Assembly: GCF_016741935.1 (NCBI RefSeq)
Contig: NZ_JAERRG010000001.1
Coordinates: 1,364,001 to 1,428,000, forward strand
Length of the DNA stretch: 64,000 nt
Direction of reading: 5' to 3'
Source: Streptomyces endocoffeicus
GTDB lineage: Bacteria > Actinomycetota > Actinomycetes > Streptomycetales > Streptomycetaceae
Part shown: piece by piece, positions 27,397 through 36,227 of the stretch
Numbering within the stretch: the first letter of the stretch is position 1
Layout: each line of letters begins with the position of its first letter
Translations under genes and position numbers: made by a program
Notes under the pieces: generated by a model
The model's input: only the letters and a program-made list of their open reading frames with translations
What the model was told of the DNA's origin: nothing
Databases searched by the model: none

Positions 27397-28880
27397 ACCC
27401 CCTGCCGCGCCATGACCACTACATCGCGGGCGAGTGGACCGCCCCCGCCGAAGGCGGCTACTTCGCGAGCGTCAACCCGGCCACCGCCGAGCCCTGGTAC
27501 GAGGCGGCGCGCGGCACCGCCGCCGATGTGGACCGTGCGGTGGGCGCCGCCCGCGCCGCCTTCGAGGATCCGCGCTGGCGCGATCTGAGCCAGACCCGGC
27601 GCGGCCGGCTGCTGCGGAACCTGGGCGATCTGATCGGTGAGCACGCGGAGCGGCTGGCCCGCACCGAGACCCTCGACAACGGCAAGCTGCTGCGCGAGAT
27701 GCGGGCCCAACTGGCCGGGCTGCCCGAGTACTTCCATTACTACGCGGGACTCGCCGACAAGATCCAGGGCGAGGTGATCCCGGGGGCGAGCCGCGAGCTG
27801 CTCAACTACACCCTGCGCGAACCGGTGGGCGTGGTCGGCGCCATCACCCCCTGGAACTCCCCGCTGCTGCTCACCACCACCAAGCTGGCCCCGGCCCTGG
27901 CCGCGGGGAACACGGTGGTGGTCAAGCCCTCGGAGCACACCTCGGCCTCGCTGCTGGCGCTCGCACCGCTCTTCGAGGAGGCGGGGTTCCCGCCGGGGGT
28001 GGTCAATGTGGTCACCGGGTACGGCCCGGAGGCGGGCGGGCCGCTGACCGAGCACGACGGCGTGTCCAAGGTGACCTTCACCGGCTCCAGCGGGACCGGC
28101 CGCCGGATCGCCCGCACCTGCGCCGACCGGCTGATCGGCTGCACCCTGGAGCTGGGCGGGAAGTCGCCCAACATCATCTTTCCGGACGCCGATCTGGGCT
28201 CGGCCGCCATGGGCGTGATCGCGGGCGTCTTCGCGGCCGCGGGCCAGACCTGTGTGGCGGGCAGCCGGGTGCTGGTGCACCGGGAGGTGTACGACGAGAT
28301 CCTGGAGCGGGTGACGGCGCGGGCGGCCACGATCCGCATCGGCGATCCGCTGGCGGAGACCACCGAGCTCGGCCCGCTCGCCATCGCCGATCAGCTGGAG
28401 AAGGTCGAGTCGTACGTCGAGCTGGGGCAGGCCGAGGGCGGAAAGGTGGTCTGCGGCGGCAGGCGGCCGGAGACCGGTCTCGACGGGTACTTCTACTCCC
28501 CCACCGTCTTCACCGGCACCGACAACGGGATGCGGATCTGCCAGGAGGAGATCTTCGGGCCGGTCGCGACCGTCATGCCCTTCGGCTCCGAGGAGGAGGC
28601 CCTGGCGATCGCCAACGACTCCGCGTACGGCCTGGCGGCGGGCGTGTGGACCCGGGATGTGAACCGGGTGCACCGGATGGCCGCGCGGCTGGAGGCCGGG
28701 ACGGTGTGGGCCAACACCTATCGCTCGATGTCGCCGATGTCGCCCCGGGCCGGGTTCAAGACCAGCGGGATGGGGACCGAGCACGGCACGGAGGTGATCC
28801 GGGAGTACACCCGGCTGAAGAGCGTCTGGATCAACACCAGCGAGGAGCCCGCCGGGGACCCCTTCATCCTGAGGTCCTGA
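27393..28880 (+). CDS. Aldehyde dehydrogenase
   Basis: 495 residues from ATG 27393 (ATGA overlap). EPVGVVGAITPWNSPLLLTTTKLAPALAAGNTVVVKPSE binds NAD(P)+; the general base is in LELGGKSPNIIF and the catalytic cysteine in AAGQTCVAGSRVLVH; the tail has MGTEHGTEVIREYTRLKSVW. It oxidises an aldehyde to an acid in the cytoplasm. In a pyridine-like pathway, succinate semialdehyde or a related aldehyde would be its substrate (inference). It is the last enzyme of the operon before the regulator. Confidence 0.92.
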   Translation: MNPLPRHDHYIAGEWTAPAEGGYFASVNPATAEPWYEAARGTAADVDRAVGAARAAFEDPRWRDLSQTRRGRLLRNLGDLIGEHAERLARTETLDNGKLLREMRAQLAGLPEYFHYYAGLADKIQGEVIPGASRELLNYTLREPVGVVGAITPWNSPLLLTTTKLAPALAAGNTVVVKPSEHTSASLLALAPLFEEAGFPPGVVNVVTGYGPEAGGPLTEHDGVSKVTFTGSSGTGRRIARTCADRLIGCTLELGGKSPNIIFPDADLGSAAMGVIAGVFAAAGQTCVAGSRVLVHREVYDEILERVTARAATIRIGDPLAETTELGPLAIADQLEKVESYVELGQAEGGKVVCGGRRPETGLDGYFYSPTVFTGTDNGMRICQEEIFGPVATVMPFGSEEEALAIANDSAYGLAAGVWTRDVNRVHRMAARLEAGTVWANTYRSMSPMSPRAGFKTSGMGTEHGTEVIREYTRLKSVWINTSEEPAGDPFILRS

Positions 28881-28932
28881 AGTCCTGAGCTCCTGAGGCC
28901 TTGAGGCCCCGGCCCCTGGATCGAGGAAGGGT

Positions 28933-28949
28933 TGTTGTATGGCACAACA
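28933..28949. promoter_or_regulatory. GntR operator-like palindrome
   Basis: TGTTGT-ATGGC-ACAACA, perfect 6-bp arms, upstream of the gntR promoter. The TTGT...ACAA pattern is typical of FadR/FCD-type GntR operators. It also contains the only other copy noticed of TTGTATGGCA found at the flavin reductase promoter. Confidence 0.6.
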
Positions 28950-28966
28950 CACCTGCGTTCCCACAG

Positions 28967-28996
28967 TTGACGGGAAGCAACGGCCACACCTAGGGT
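28967..28996 (+). promoter_or_regulatory. Leaderless promoter of gntR
   Basis: TTGACG (28967-28972), 18-bp spacer, TAGGGT (28991-28996), then 8 bases to ATG 29005. Same elements and same GCCATG ending as the monooxygenase promoter at 24177. Confidence 0.55.
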
Positions 28997-29004
28997 CCCG
29001 TGCC

Positions 29005-29685
29005 ATGCAACGACCCACAGGGAAGCGGCTTCAGCAGACCAGCATGCAGGCGAGGGTCGCCGAAGAGCTGCGGCAGATGATCATCAGTGGTGAGCTGCCG
29101 CCCCGCTCCAGCCTCTCCGAGATGGCGCTGTCCGAGACCTTCGGCGTCAGCCGGACGCCCATCCGCGAGGCCCTCAAACAGCTCCAGATCGAGGGCTTGG
29201 TCGAGGTGCGGCCACGGGTCGGCACATTCGTCGCCGTACCGTCCCGGCGCGAGCTCACCGAGCTGTTCCAGATGAAGGAGCTGCTGGAGGGCGCCGCCGC
29301 CCGGCTGCTCGCCTTCCGCGGGAACGTACCGGAGGTGGAGCGGCTGGAGGCCAATATGAAGGCGGCCGACGCGGCCGTCCGGGACGGCGACGCCGAGCAG
29401 TACGCGGCGCTGGTCCACGAGTTCCACGATCTGATCGTGGTGGGCGCGGACAACAGCAAGCTGGAGGCGCACTACCGCACCCTGATGAACCAGCTGGCCT
29501 ACGCCCGGCTGGTGCGCACCTCGCTGTCCCGGCCCGGCCGGCTGGACGAGTCCGACGACGAGCACCACCGCGTCCTCAATCTGATCCGGGCCAAGGACGG
29601 CGACGGCGCGGAGCGGGTGATGCGGGAGCATGTGCGGATGAGCCACCAGGCCCTGATGGCGGGCATGGACGAGCGCCGGGCCTGA
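29005..29685 (+). CDS. GntR-family regulator, FCD (FadR) type
   Basis: 226 residues from ATG 29005, which fits a leaderless transcript; ATG 28939 has a good ribosome site (GAGGAAGGG) but sits inside the palindrome. MQARVAEELRQMIISGELPPRSSLSEMALSETFGVSRTPIREALKQLQIEGLVEVRPRVGTFV is the GntR winged helix. The all-helical FCD ligand domain follows, with LVHEFHDLIV and EHHRVLNLIRAKDGDGAERVMREHV carrying the metal/ligand histidines. It is the probable repressor of the heterocycle-catabolic genes, released by substrate or a pathway acid. Confidence 0.9.
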   Translation: MQRPTGKRLQQTSMQARVAEELRQMIISGELPPRSSLSEMALSETFGVSRTPIREALKQLQIEGLVEVRPRVGTFVAVPSRRELTELFQMKELLEGAAARLLAFRGNVPEVERLEANMKAADAAVRDGDAEQYAALVHEFHDLIVVGADNSKLEAHYRTLMNQLAYARLVRTSLSRPGRLDESDDEHHRVLNLIRAKDGDGAERVMREHVRMSHQALMAGMDERRA

Positions 29686-29925
29686 CGGCGCGGTGCACCG
29701 GCGAGGGCGCCTGCGGCGAGGTGGGTGCCGGAGCGCAGCCGTCCGGACACGATGAGCACACGCGGGTCCCGGCGCCCGGTGTACCGGGGGCCTGGACGGC
29801 GATCCTGTCGTACGTTGGCAGAAGACCCAGGTGGCGGCCCACGTCCCGCGCGGGGTCGTGGCCGGCATGGTCTTGAGGAAACCGGGCTCGGGGAGAACCG
29901 ATCGCCGAAGGCCAGGACGAAGACC

Positions 29926-32211
29926 ATGAACGATGTGCGCAGACGTACGGTGCTCGCCGCGGCCGGGGGGACGGCCATCGCGGGCAAGGCCGCGACCGCC
30001 CATGCCCAGGCCCCGCCCGCCCCCTCCGCCGGCCGGGCCCGGCCGGGGCGGGAGCCCGGTCCGTACGAGACCAGGATCCGGGCGCTGATGGCGCGGATGT
30101 CCGTCGACGAGAAGCTCGGCCAGCTCCAGCAGCTCGCCTGGACCGGCGCCACCGGGCCCGGTGGCGGGCAGACCGCCGCCGCGGAGAAGGCGGCCCGCAG
30201 GGGCAGGCTCGGCTCCGTGCTCAACATCTACGGGGCCCGCACCACCAACACGCTCCAGCGGATGGCCGTCGAAGAGTCCCGGCTGGGCATTCCGCTGATC
30301 TTCGGGCTCGATGTCATCCATGGCATGTGGACCACCTTTCCCATCCCCCTCGGCCAGGCCGCCGCCTTCGATCCCGCGGTGGCCGAGTGGGACGCGGAGG
30401 TGTCGGCGCGGGAGGCCCGCTCCAACGGGGTGCACTGGGCGTTCGCGCCGATGATGGACGTCACCCATGAGCCGCGCTGGGGACGGATCGCCGAGGGCGA
30501 CGGCGAGGACCCGTATCTGGCGGCGCGGCTCGCGGCCGCCAAGACCCGCGCCTACCAGGGCGACGACCTGCGCTCCCGGCGCCATCTCGCGGCCTGCGCC
30601 AAGCACATGATCGCCTACGGGGGCGTCGAGGGCGGCCGCGACTACAACACGGTGGATGTCTCCGAGGCCCGGCTGCGCAACCTCTACCTCCCGCCGTTCC
30701 GGGCGGCCCTGGACGCCGGGGTGGCCACCGTCATGGCGAGCTTCAACACCGTCAGCGGGGTCCCCGCCCACGGCTACCGGCATGCGCTGACCGAGATCCT
30801 CAAGGAGGAGTGGGACTTCGGCGGCTTCGTCGTCAGCGACTACAACGGCGTTCAGGAAATGATCGTCCACGGCTATGCCGCCGACCGCTCCGACGCGGCC
30901 CGGCTGGCCTTCAACGCCGGGATCGACATGGAGATGGCCAGCACCACCATCAACGAGTACGGCAAGCGGCTGCTGCGCAGGGGTGAGATCACCACCGAGC
31001 GGCTGGACGACGCGGTGGCCCGCATCCTGCGGCTGAAGTTCCGGCTCGGGCTCTTCGAGCACCCCTACGCGGACGAGGACGCGGCGATCGCCGGGCCCAC
31101 CAAGGCGTCCCGGGCGGCGGCCCGTGCGGCGGCCGGGCGTACCATGGTGCTGCTCAAGAACGAGAAGGCCACGCTCCCGCTGGACAGATCGGGCTCCATC
31201 GCCGTCGTCGGCCCCTTCGCCGACTCCACGGATCTGCGCGGCTCCTGGGCCGGCCCGTGGGCCGAGAAGTTCCGCCCGGTCACCGTGGTGGACGCGGTGA
31301 AGGACGCGGCGCCGAAGGCCCGGATCAGCCATGTCGAGGGCGTGGACGCGTCCGGCCGGAACACCCGGGGCATCGCACGGGCGGCCTCGGCGGCGCGGGC
31401 GACCGATGTGACCGTGGTGGTGGTCGGGGAGGCGGCGACGCTCAGCGGGGAGGCGTCCGTACGCAGCGACCTCGGCCTGCCCGGCCATCAGGAGCGGCTG
31501 ATCTCCGCGATCGCGGACACCGGTGCGCCGTTCGTGGTGGTGCTGCTCAGCGGACGTCCGCTGACGATGGAGGGCTGGCTGGACCGCACACCCGCCGTGC
31601 TGCAGGCGTGGCATCCGGGGATCGAGGGCGGCAACGCCATCGCGGATGTGCTCTTCGGCACCGTGAACCCCGGTGGCAAGCTGCCCGTGACCTTTCCGCG
31701 CACGGTCGGGCAGATCCCCATCTACTACAACCACGAGAACACCGGACGCCCCTACGACCGGGCGAACCACTACACGTCCAAGTACCTCGACCTGGCCTAC
31801 GGACCGCGGTTCCCCTTCGGCCACGGCCTCAGCTACACCACCTTCGACATCGGCGAACCCCGGCTCAGTGTCAGCCGCGTCCGGGCCGAGGCGCTACGCA
31901 AGGGCGACACCGTCGAGGTCGCGGTGGCGGTGCGCAACACCGGGCGCCGCAAGGGCGATGAGGTAGTGCAGCTGTACATCCGCGATCCGGTGGCGAGCAT
32001 CGTGCAACCGGTGCGCAGGCTCAGCGGCTTCCGCCGGGTCAGCCTCGGCCCCGGGAAGGCCACCACGGTCCGGTTCCGGCTGACCGCCGAGGAACTGGGC
32101 TTCTGGACCCAGGATCCGCACGGCCGGTTCCTGCTCCAGAAGGGCGAGATCCGGGTCTTCGCGGGCAACAGCTCCCTGGCCAAGCGGGGCCGCACCCTCA
32201 CCATCGTCTGA
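29926..32211 (+). CDS. bglX: GH3 beta-glucosidase, Tat-exported
   Basis: 761 residues from ATG 29926. The N-terminus MNDVRRRTVLAAAGGTAIAG...AHA is a twin-arginine signal. The GH3 barrel follows (FGLDVIHGMWTTFPIPLGQAA, EGDGEDPYLAARLAAAKTRAYQGDD, CAKHMIAYGGVEGGRDYNTVDV), with the nucleophile Asp in GGFVVSDYNGVQEM. The alpha/beta sandwich (VVGPFADSTDLRGSWAG, GKLPVTFPRTVGQIPIYYNHENTGRPYD) and the fibronectin III-like C-terminal domain complete the BglX layout. It cleaves beta-glucosides outside the cell. It stands alone with a 240-bp upstream gap in which I see no clear operator. Confidence 0.93.
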   Translation: MNDVRRRTVLAAAGGTAIAGKAATAHAQAPPAPSAGRARPGREPGPYETRIRALMARMSVDEKLGQLQQLAWTGATGPGGGQTAAAEKAARRGRLGSVLNIYGARTTNTLQRMAVEESRLGIPLIFGLDVIHGMWTTFPIPLGQAAAFDPAVAEWDAEVSAREARSNGVHWAFAPMMDVTHEPRWGRIAEGDGEDPYLAARLAAAKTRAYQGDDLRSRRHLAACAKHMIAYGGVEGGRDYNTVDVSEARLRNLYLPPFRAALDAGVATVMASFNTVSGVPAHGYRHALTEILKEEWDFGGFVVSDYNGVQEMIVHGYAADRSDAARLAFNAGIDMEMASTTINEYGKRLLRRGEITTERLDDAVARILRLKFRLGLFEHPYADEDAAIAGPTKASRAAARAAAGRTMVLLKNEKATLPLDRSGSIAVVGPFADSTDLRGSWAGPWAEKFRPVTVVDAVKDAAPKARISHVEGVDASGRNTRGIARAASAARATDVTVVVVGEAATLSGEASVRSDLGLPGHQERLISAIADTGAPFVVVLLSGRPLTMEGWLDRTPAVLQAWHPGIEGGNAIADVLFGTVNPGGKLPVTFPRTVGQIPIYYNHENTGRPYDRANHYTSKYLDLAYGPRFPFGHGLSYTTFDIGEPRLSVSRVRAEALRKGDTVEVAVAVRNTGRRKGDEVVQLYIRDPVASIVQPVRRLSGFRRVSLGPGKATTVRFRLTAEELGFWTQDPHGRFLLQKGEIRVFAGNSSLAKRGRTLTIV

Positions 32212-32277
32212 GCCCATCACCTGAGCCCGGATGCCCCCGCCCGTCAGCGACAGCACAGCGCGGCGGCCGAATTACTT

Positions 32278-32299
32278 GTAGGGTGCATGCTGACCCTAC
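32278..32299. promoter_or_regulatory. Inverted repeat upstream of the AEC transporter
   Basis: GTAGGGT (32278-32284) and ACCCTAC (32293-32299), perfect 7-bp arms, 8-bp spacer, in the AT-richest patch of the gap. Operator-like. Confidence 0.5.
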
Positions 32300-32417
32300 G
32301 CACCCGGAAGACGCCCTTGATGACCGCCGCGCCCTGGCCCTCGACCACCACGACGAGCGGACGAGACCCCGCGGCACTCCGCGCCGGCGGCTCCGGCCGC
32401 GGTGGGGTGGAGGCCCA

Positions 32418-33338
32418 GTGGGCGGTGTGATCACCGGCTTCGGTGTCATCGCGACCATCATCGTCACCGGCTATGTCATCGGGCGCCGCCGCTCCTTGGG
32501 CGCCCACGGCCGCGATGTGCTCACCAAGCTCTCCTTCGATGTGGCCTCCCCCGCGCTGCTGTTCACCACGCTCTCCAAGGCCGACCTCTCCGTCGTCGTC
32601 TCCACACCGCTGCTGGTGACGGCCCTGTCCACCTTCGTGGTCGCGGGCACGTTCGTGGCCGTCGGCGCCGTACGGGGGTGGAGCGTCGGCCGGACGACGA
32701 TCGGCGCGCTGTGCGCGAGCTATGTGAACGCGGGCAACCTCGGCATCCCCATCGCGATGTACGTCCTGGGCGACGCGAGCCTGATCGCCCCGGTGCTGCT
32801 CTTCCAGCAGCTCGTCATGACCCCGATCGCCCTGACCGTCATCGACCTCTCCCGCCCCGATACGCGCCCCTCGCTGATCCGCAGGCTGACCAGCCCGTTC
32901 CGGAACCCCATCGTGATCGGCTCGCTGTCCGGTGTCCTGGTGTCCGCCACGGGCTGGCGGGTCCCCGGGCCCGTCGTGGAACCCCTCTCGCTGCTGGGCG
33001 GCATGGCCGTGCCCGCCGTACTGCTGGCCTTCGGGATCTCGCTGCCGGGCAGTCAGCTCCCCGGGCGCGGCGAGGAGCGCGGGCCCGTGCTGCTGTCGGT
33101 GGCGCTGAAGTCCTTCGCCCAGCCGGTGGTGGCGTGGGCCATCGCGGCGGGTGTGTTCCGGCTGAGCGGCCCGGCGCTGTTCGCCGCCGTCGTCACCTCC
33201 GCGCTACCGGCGGCTCAGAACCTGTTCACCTACGCCACCCGGTATCAGACCGCCACCGTCCTGGCCCGTGAGTCGATCCTGCTGTCCACCCTGCTCGCGC
33301 CGCCGGTGCTGATGACGGTGGCCGCGCTGCTGGGCTGA
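32418..33338 (+). CDS. AEC-family (auxin efflux carrier-like) permease
   Basis: 306 residues from GTG 32418 (GTG 32427 also possible); an open frame extends to 32283 but would add a hydrophilic stretch running through the inverted repeat. VITGFGVIATIIVTGYVIGRRRSLG, LTKLSFDVASPALLFTTLSKAD, CASYVNAGNLGIPIAMYVLGD and TSALPAAQNLFTYATRYQ are characteristic of the ten-helix AEC transporters, related to malate or organic-acid permeases. It acts in the cell membrane. Substrate unknown. Confidence 0.85.
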   Translation: MGGVITGFGVIATIIVTGYVIGRRRSLGAHGRDVLTKLSFDVASPALLFTTLSKADLSVVVSTPLLVTALSTFVVAGTFVAVGAVRGWSVGRTTIGALCASYVNAGNLGIPIAMYVLGDASLIAPVLLFQQLVMTPIALTVIDLSRPDTRPSLIRRLTSPFRNPIVIGSLSGVLVSATGWRVPGPVVEPLSLLGGMAVPAVLLAFGISLPGSQLPGRGEERGPVLLSVALKSFAQPVVAWAIAAGVFRLSGPALFAAVVTSALPAAQNLFTYATRYQTATVLARESILLSTLLAPPVLMTVAALLG

Positions 33339-33599
33339 GCCCGGCCCCACGACGGACACCCGGACCGGGCGTTCGCACCGGTGTGCCACGTCGTCAACCG
33401 GTCCGGAAGAACTTTGTTTGCCCCTGGAGGCCCAGGGCAGGCGGATATTCGTGCTTCGGACCGTAGGCACGCACCGCGGGAGCAGTCTGCGACGCTCCAT
33501 ACCGCGGCGGCGCGCCGGTCCCCGCACGTCCCCGTGAACCTCCCGCGATGCACTCCCGGTCCCAGGTGACCCGTCAGCCCACCGCAGGAGGTGTGTTCC

Positions 33600-34436
33600 G
33601 TGACGACCGCGACGCAGCAGACGCAGCAGACGCAGCACATGACACCGCCCCAGACCGGCCCCACGAAGCACCCGCATGACGACGCGCCGGACACCGGCGC
33701 CGAGTTCGCGGAAATGGCCCGGCTCCCCGACGGGCCGGAGAAGGAGGCACTGCGCCGTCGGGTCGTGGAGATGTGGATGCCGATGGCCGAACGGCTGGCC
33801 CGGCAGTACCGCAACCGCGGCGAATCCCTGGAGGACCTCCAGCAGGTGGCCGCGCTCGGCCTGGTGAAGGCCGTCAAGCGGTACGACCCGGAACACGGCA
33901 CCGCCTTCGCCGGGTTCGCGGTGCCCACGATCGTCGGCGAGATCAAGCGCCACTTCCGGGACCACCTGTGGGTGCTGCACGTCCCCCGCCGGGTCCAGGA
34001 CCTGCGCAACCGGGTGCGGGCCGCCCACCACGAGCTGTCCCACGGGGCGGACGACCGGCCGCCGCGGGCCCAGGAGATCGCCGAGCGCACCGGGCTGACC
34101 GAGAAGGAGGTGCGCGCCGGCATGGAGGCCATGGGCAGCTTCACCCCGCTCTCCCTGGACGCCCAGCTGACCGGCGCCGACGACGGCTACTCGCTGGCGG
34201 ACACGCTCGGCGCCCAGGAGCCCGCGTACGATCGGGTGGTGGACCGCGAGGCCGTGCGCCCCGGTCTCAGCCGGCTCCCGGACCGGGAGCGGCAGATCCT
34301 TTACATGCGTTTCTTCTGCGATATGACGCAGAGCCGGATCGCCGAGCACCTGGGCATCTCGCAGATGCACGTCTCACGGCTCATCAACCGCACCTGCTCC
34401 ACCCTGCGCGCCCAGGCGCTAGCGGAGGCGAACTGA
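33600..34436 (+). CDS. SigB/SigF-type RNA polymerase sigma factor
   Basis: 278 residues from GTG 33600, fixed by AGGAGGT 7 bases upstream. Region 2 is MPMAERLARQYRNRGESLEDLQQVAALGLVKAVKRYDPEHGTAFAGFAVPTIVGEIKRHFRD, followed by region 3 (RAQEIAERTGLTEKEV) and region 4 (LPDRERQILYMRFFCDMTQSRIAEHLGISQMHVSRL). This is the general-stress/sporulation SigB/F/G family, abundant in Streptomyces. The N-terminus has a short TQQTQQTQH repeat. No anti-sigma or antagonist gene is adjacent. The nearby glucose dehydrogenase, DUF2267 and HdeD genes are plausible stress targets (inference). Confidence 0.92.
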   Translation: MTTATQQTQQTQHMTPPQTGPTKHPHDDAPDTGAEFAEMARLPDGPEKEALRRRVVEMWMPMAERLARQYRNRGESLEDLQQVAALGLVKAVKRYDPEHGTAFAGFAVPTIVGEIKRHFRDHLWVLHVPRRVQDLRNRVRAAHHELSHGADDRPPRAQEIAERTGLTEKEVRAGMEAMGSFTPLSLDAQLTGADDGYSLADTLGAQEPAYDRVVDREAVRPGLSRLPDRERQILYMRFFCDMTQSRIAEHLGISQMHVSRLINRTCSTLRAQALAEAN

Positions 34437-34575
34437 GCCGGTCGCCACATTGCGCCGCTGGAACGATGTGCATCGCCTTAGCGGGTGACCGTGGCGCCGT
34501 GGGGGGCTACGGCTCCCCCGGCGGGCTGCGAGGGTCGGGGCGGCGGGTGACTGACCGACGAAGGAGACCGAGCCA

Positions 34576-35415
34576 GTGAACAGCAATCCCGATCGTCCTC
34601 CTCCGGTACCCGTCCCGGAACTCCTCAAGGGGCAGAAGGCGCTGGTGACCGGGGCGAACTCGGGGATCGGAAAGGCCACCGCGATCGCGCTCGGCCGGTC
34701 CGGCGCCGATGTGGTGGTCAACTACGCCAGCGACCGGCCGGCCGCCGAGGCCGTCGTCGCCGAGATCCAGAGCCACGGTGTGCGGGCCTACGCCCATCAG
34801 GCCGATGTGTCCCAGGAGGACCAGGTCGTCGGCCTGGTGTCCACCGTGGTCGACCGCCTGGGCACCGTCGACATCCTCGTCGCCAACGCGGGGCTCCAGC
34901 GGGACGCGCCCACGACCGAGATGACGCTCGAGCAGTGGGAGAAGGTCATCTCCGTCAACCTCACCGGCCAGTTCCTGTGCGCCCGGGAGGCCATCAAGGA
35001 GTTCCTGCGGCGCGGTGTGGTCCCGGAGGTGTCGCGGGCGGCCGGGAAGGTCATCTGCATGAGCTCGGTGCACCAGACCATCCCCTGGGCCGGCCATGTG
35101 AACTACGCGTCGTCCAAGGGCGGCGTGGCGATGCTGACGCAGACCCTGGCCCAGGAGTTCGCACCCCACAAGATCCGGGTGAACGCGATCGCGCCGGGCG
35201 CCATCAAGACCCCGATCAACCGCGGCGCCTGGCAGACCCCCGAGGCGCGCGACTCCCTCCTGCGGCTCATCCCGTACGGCCGCGTCGGCGACCCCCTGGA
35301 CATCGCCAACGCCGCCGTCGTCCTGGCCTCCGACCTGTGCGACTACGTGGTGGGCAGCACCCTCTACGTCGACGGTGGCATGACCCTCTTCCCGGGCTTC
35401 GCCACGGGCGGCTGA
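34576..35415 (+). CDS. SDR-family glucose 1-dehydrogenase-like oxidoreductase
   Basis: 279 residues from GTG 34576 with AAGGAGA upstream. KALVTGANSGIGKATAIALG binds NAD(P); LVANAG follows; the catalytic Ser and YxxxK are in MSSVHQTIPWAGHVNYASSKGG; VGSTLYVDGGMTLFP closes the family pattern. It resembles Bacillus glucose 1-dehydrogenase, which oxidises beta-D-glucose and yields NADPH, and is stress-induced in several bacteria. It sits 139 bp behind the sigma factor on the same strand. Confidence 0.85.
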   Translation: MNSNPDRPPPVPVPELLKGQKALVTGANSGIGKATAIALGRSGADVVVNYASDRPAAEAVVAEIQSHGVRAYAHQADVSQEDQVVGLVSTVVDRLGTVDILVANAGLQRDAPTTEMTLEQWEKVISVNLTGQFLCAREAIKEFLRRGVVPEVSRAAGKVICMSSVHQTIPWAGHVNYASSKGGVAMLTQTLAQEFAPHKIRVNAIAPGAIKTPINRGAWQTPEARDSLLRLIPYGRVGDPLDIANAAVVLASDLCDYVVGSTLYVDGGMTLFPGFATGG

Positions 35416-35461
35416 GCGGAGGCCGGGGCGCGGCGGGCGGAGTTCGGGAAGACTGGCGCAC

Positions 35462-36103
35462 ATGCCCGAGACCCCGGTTTCCCTCATCCACCCCGTGCCC
35501 TACTACGCCCAGTGGGAGTCGCCCGGCCTGGTGCCCGACATCATCGCGGGCACCCTGTCGGCGGCCGACGATCCGCTGTGGCAGAAGTCCGGGGCGGCGA
35601 ACCCGGAGGAGTACGCGTTCTGGTCGTGGCGGCTGTGCGGGATGGCGTGTCTGCGTATGGCGCTGGACCACTGGCGCGGCACCGCGCCGCCCGCGGTGAC
35701 ACTCGCCGAGGAGTGTGTCGAGGCGGGTGCGTATGTGCGCCACCCGGACCGGGTGGACGGGCTGATCTACGCCCCGTTCGCCGCCTACGCCCGGCGGCGC
35801 TGGGAGCTGTTCGCCGAGTCCCGGCCCCAGCTTCCGGCCGAGGAGCTGCCGGGGCATCTGGCGGCCGGGCGGCTGGCGATGCTGTCCGTCCACCCCTCCC
35901 TGCGCACCCTGGACCCGCGGCCGCCGCACCGGGGCGGCCATCTGGTGCTGGCCGTCGGCGCCACCCCGGACCATCTCCTCGTGCACAACCCATCGGGCTT
36001 CCCGGCCGGGACCCAGCGCTTCGCCGAGGTCCCCTGGGGTGACCTCGGGCGGTTCTACGCGGGGCGCGGTGTCCTGCTCGGCTCGGGCGAGCCCCGGTCG
36101 TAG
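35462..36103 (+). CDS. C39-like cysteine peptidase family protein
   Basis: 213 residues. HPVPYYAQWESP starts the C39-like pattern; the presumed catalytic Cys is in WRLCGMACLRMAL, the His in HRGGHLVLAVG, and the Asn in LLVHNPSGFP. This papain-like family covers bacteriocin-leader peptidases and BtrH-type acyltransferases. No signal peptide or bacteriocin gene is seen, so the target is unknown. Start ATG 35462. Confidence 0.75.
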   Translation: MPETPVSLIHPVPYYAQWESPGLVPDIIAGTLSAADDPLWQKSGAANPEEYAFWSWRLCGMACLRMALDHWRGTAPPAVTLAEECVEAGAYVRHPDRVDGLIYAPFAAYARRRWELFAESRPQLPAEELPGHLAAGRLAMLSVHPSLRTLDPRPPHRGGHLVLAVGATPDHLLVHNPSGFPAGTQRFAEVPWGDLGRFYAGRGVLLGSGEPRS

Positions 36104-36227
36104 GGCCGGCGCCGCCCGGTCCGCCGCCACCCGGCCGTGTCACTCGTGCGCGCCGTTGCGGTTTCCGCGCGGCCGGGTACCCATGTGGTTCCCGTATGTC
36201 ATCCACGCACCGTCCCAGGGAGCCGCA

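Noticed and set aside
28990..31824. Minus-strand open frame of 944 codons opposite gntR and bglX
   Set aside because: Shadow of the plus-strand genes; low-complexity His/Gly/Arg composition.
32283..32417. N-terminal extension of the AEC transporter
   Set aside because: Would add 45 hydrophilic residues and translate through the inverted repeat; the family starts with a membrane helix near GTG 32418.
33416..33448. SigB-type autoregulatory promoter (GTTT...GGATAT) before the sigma gene
   Set aside because: The spacing of about 22-23 bp is too long for the consensus as I know it.
33381..33569. 62-codon plus-strand ORF before the sigma factor
   Set aside because: No convincing ribosome site or domain; composition looks like leader sequence.
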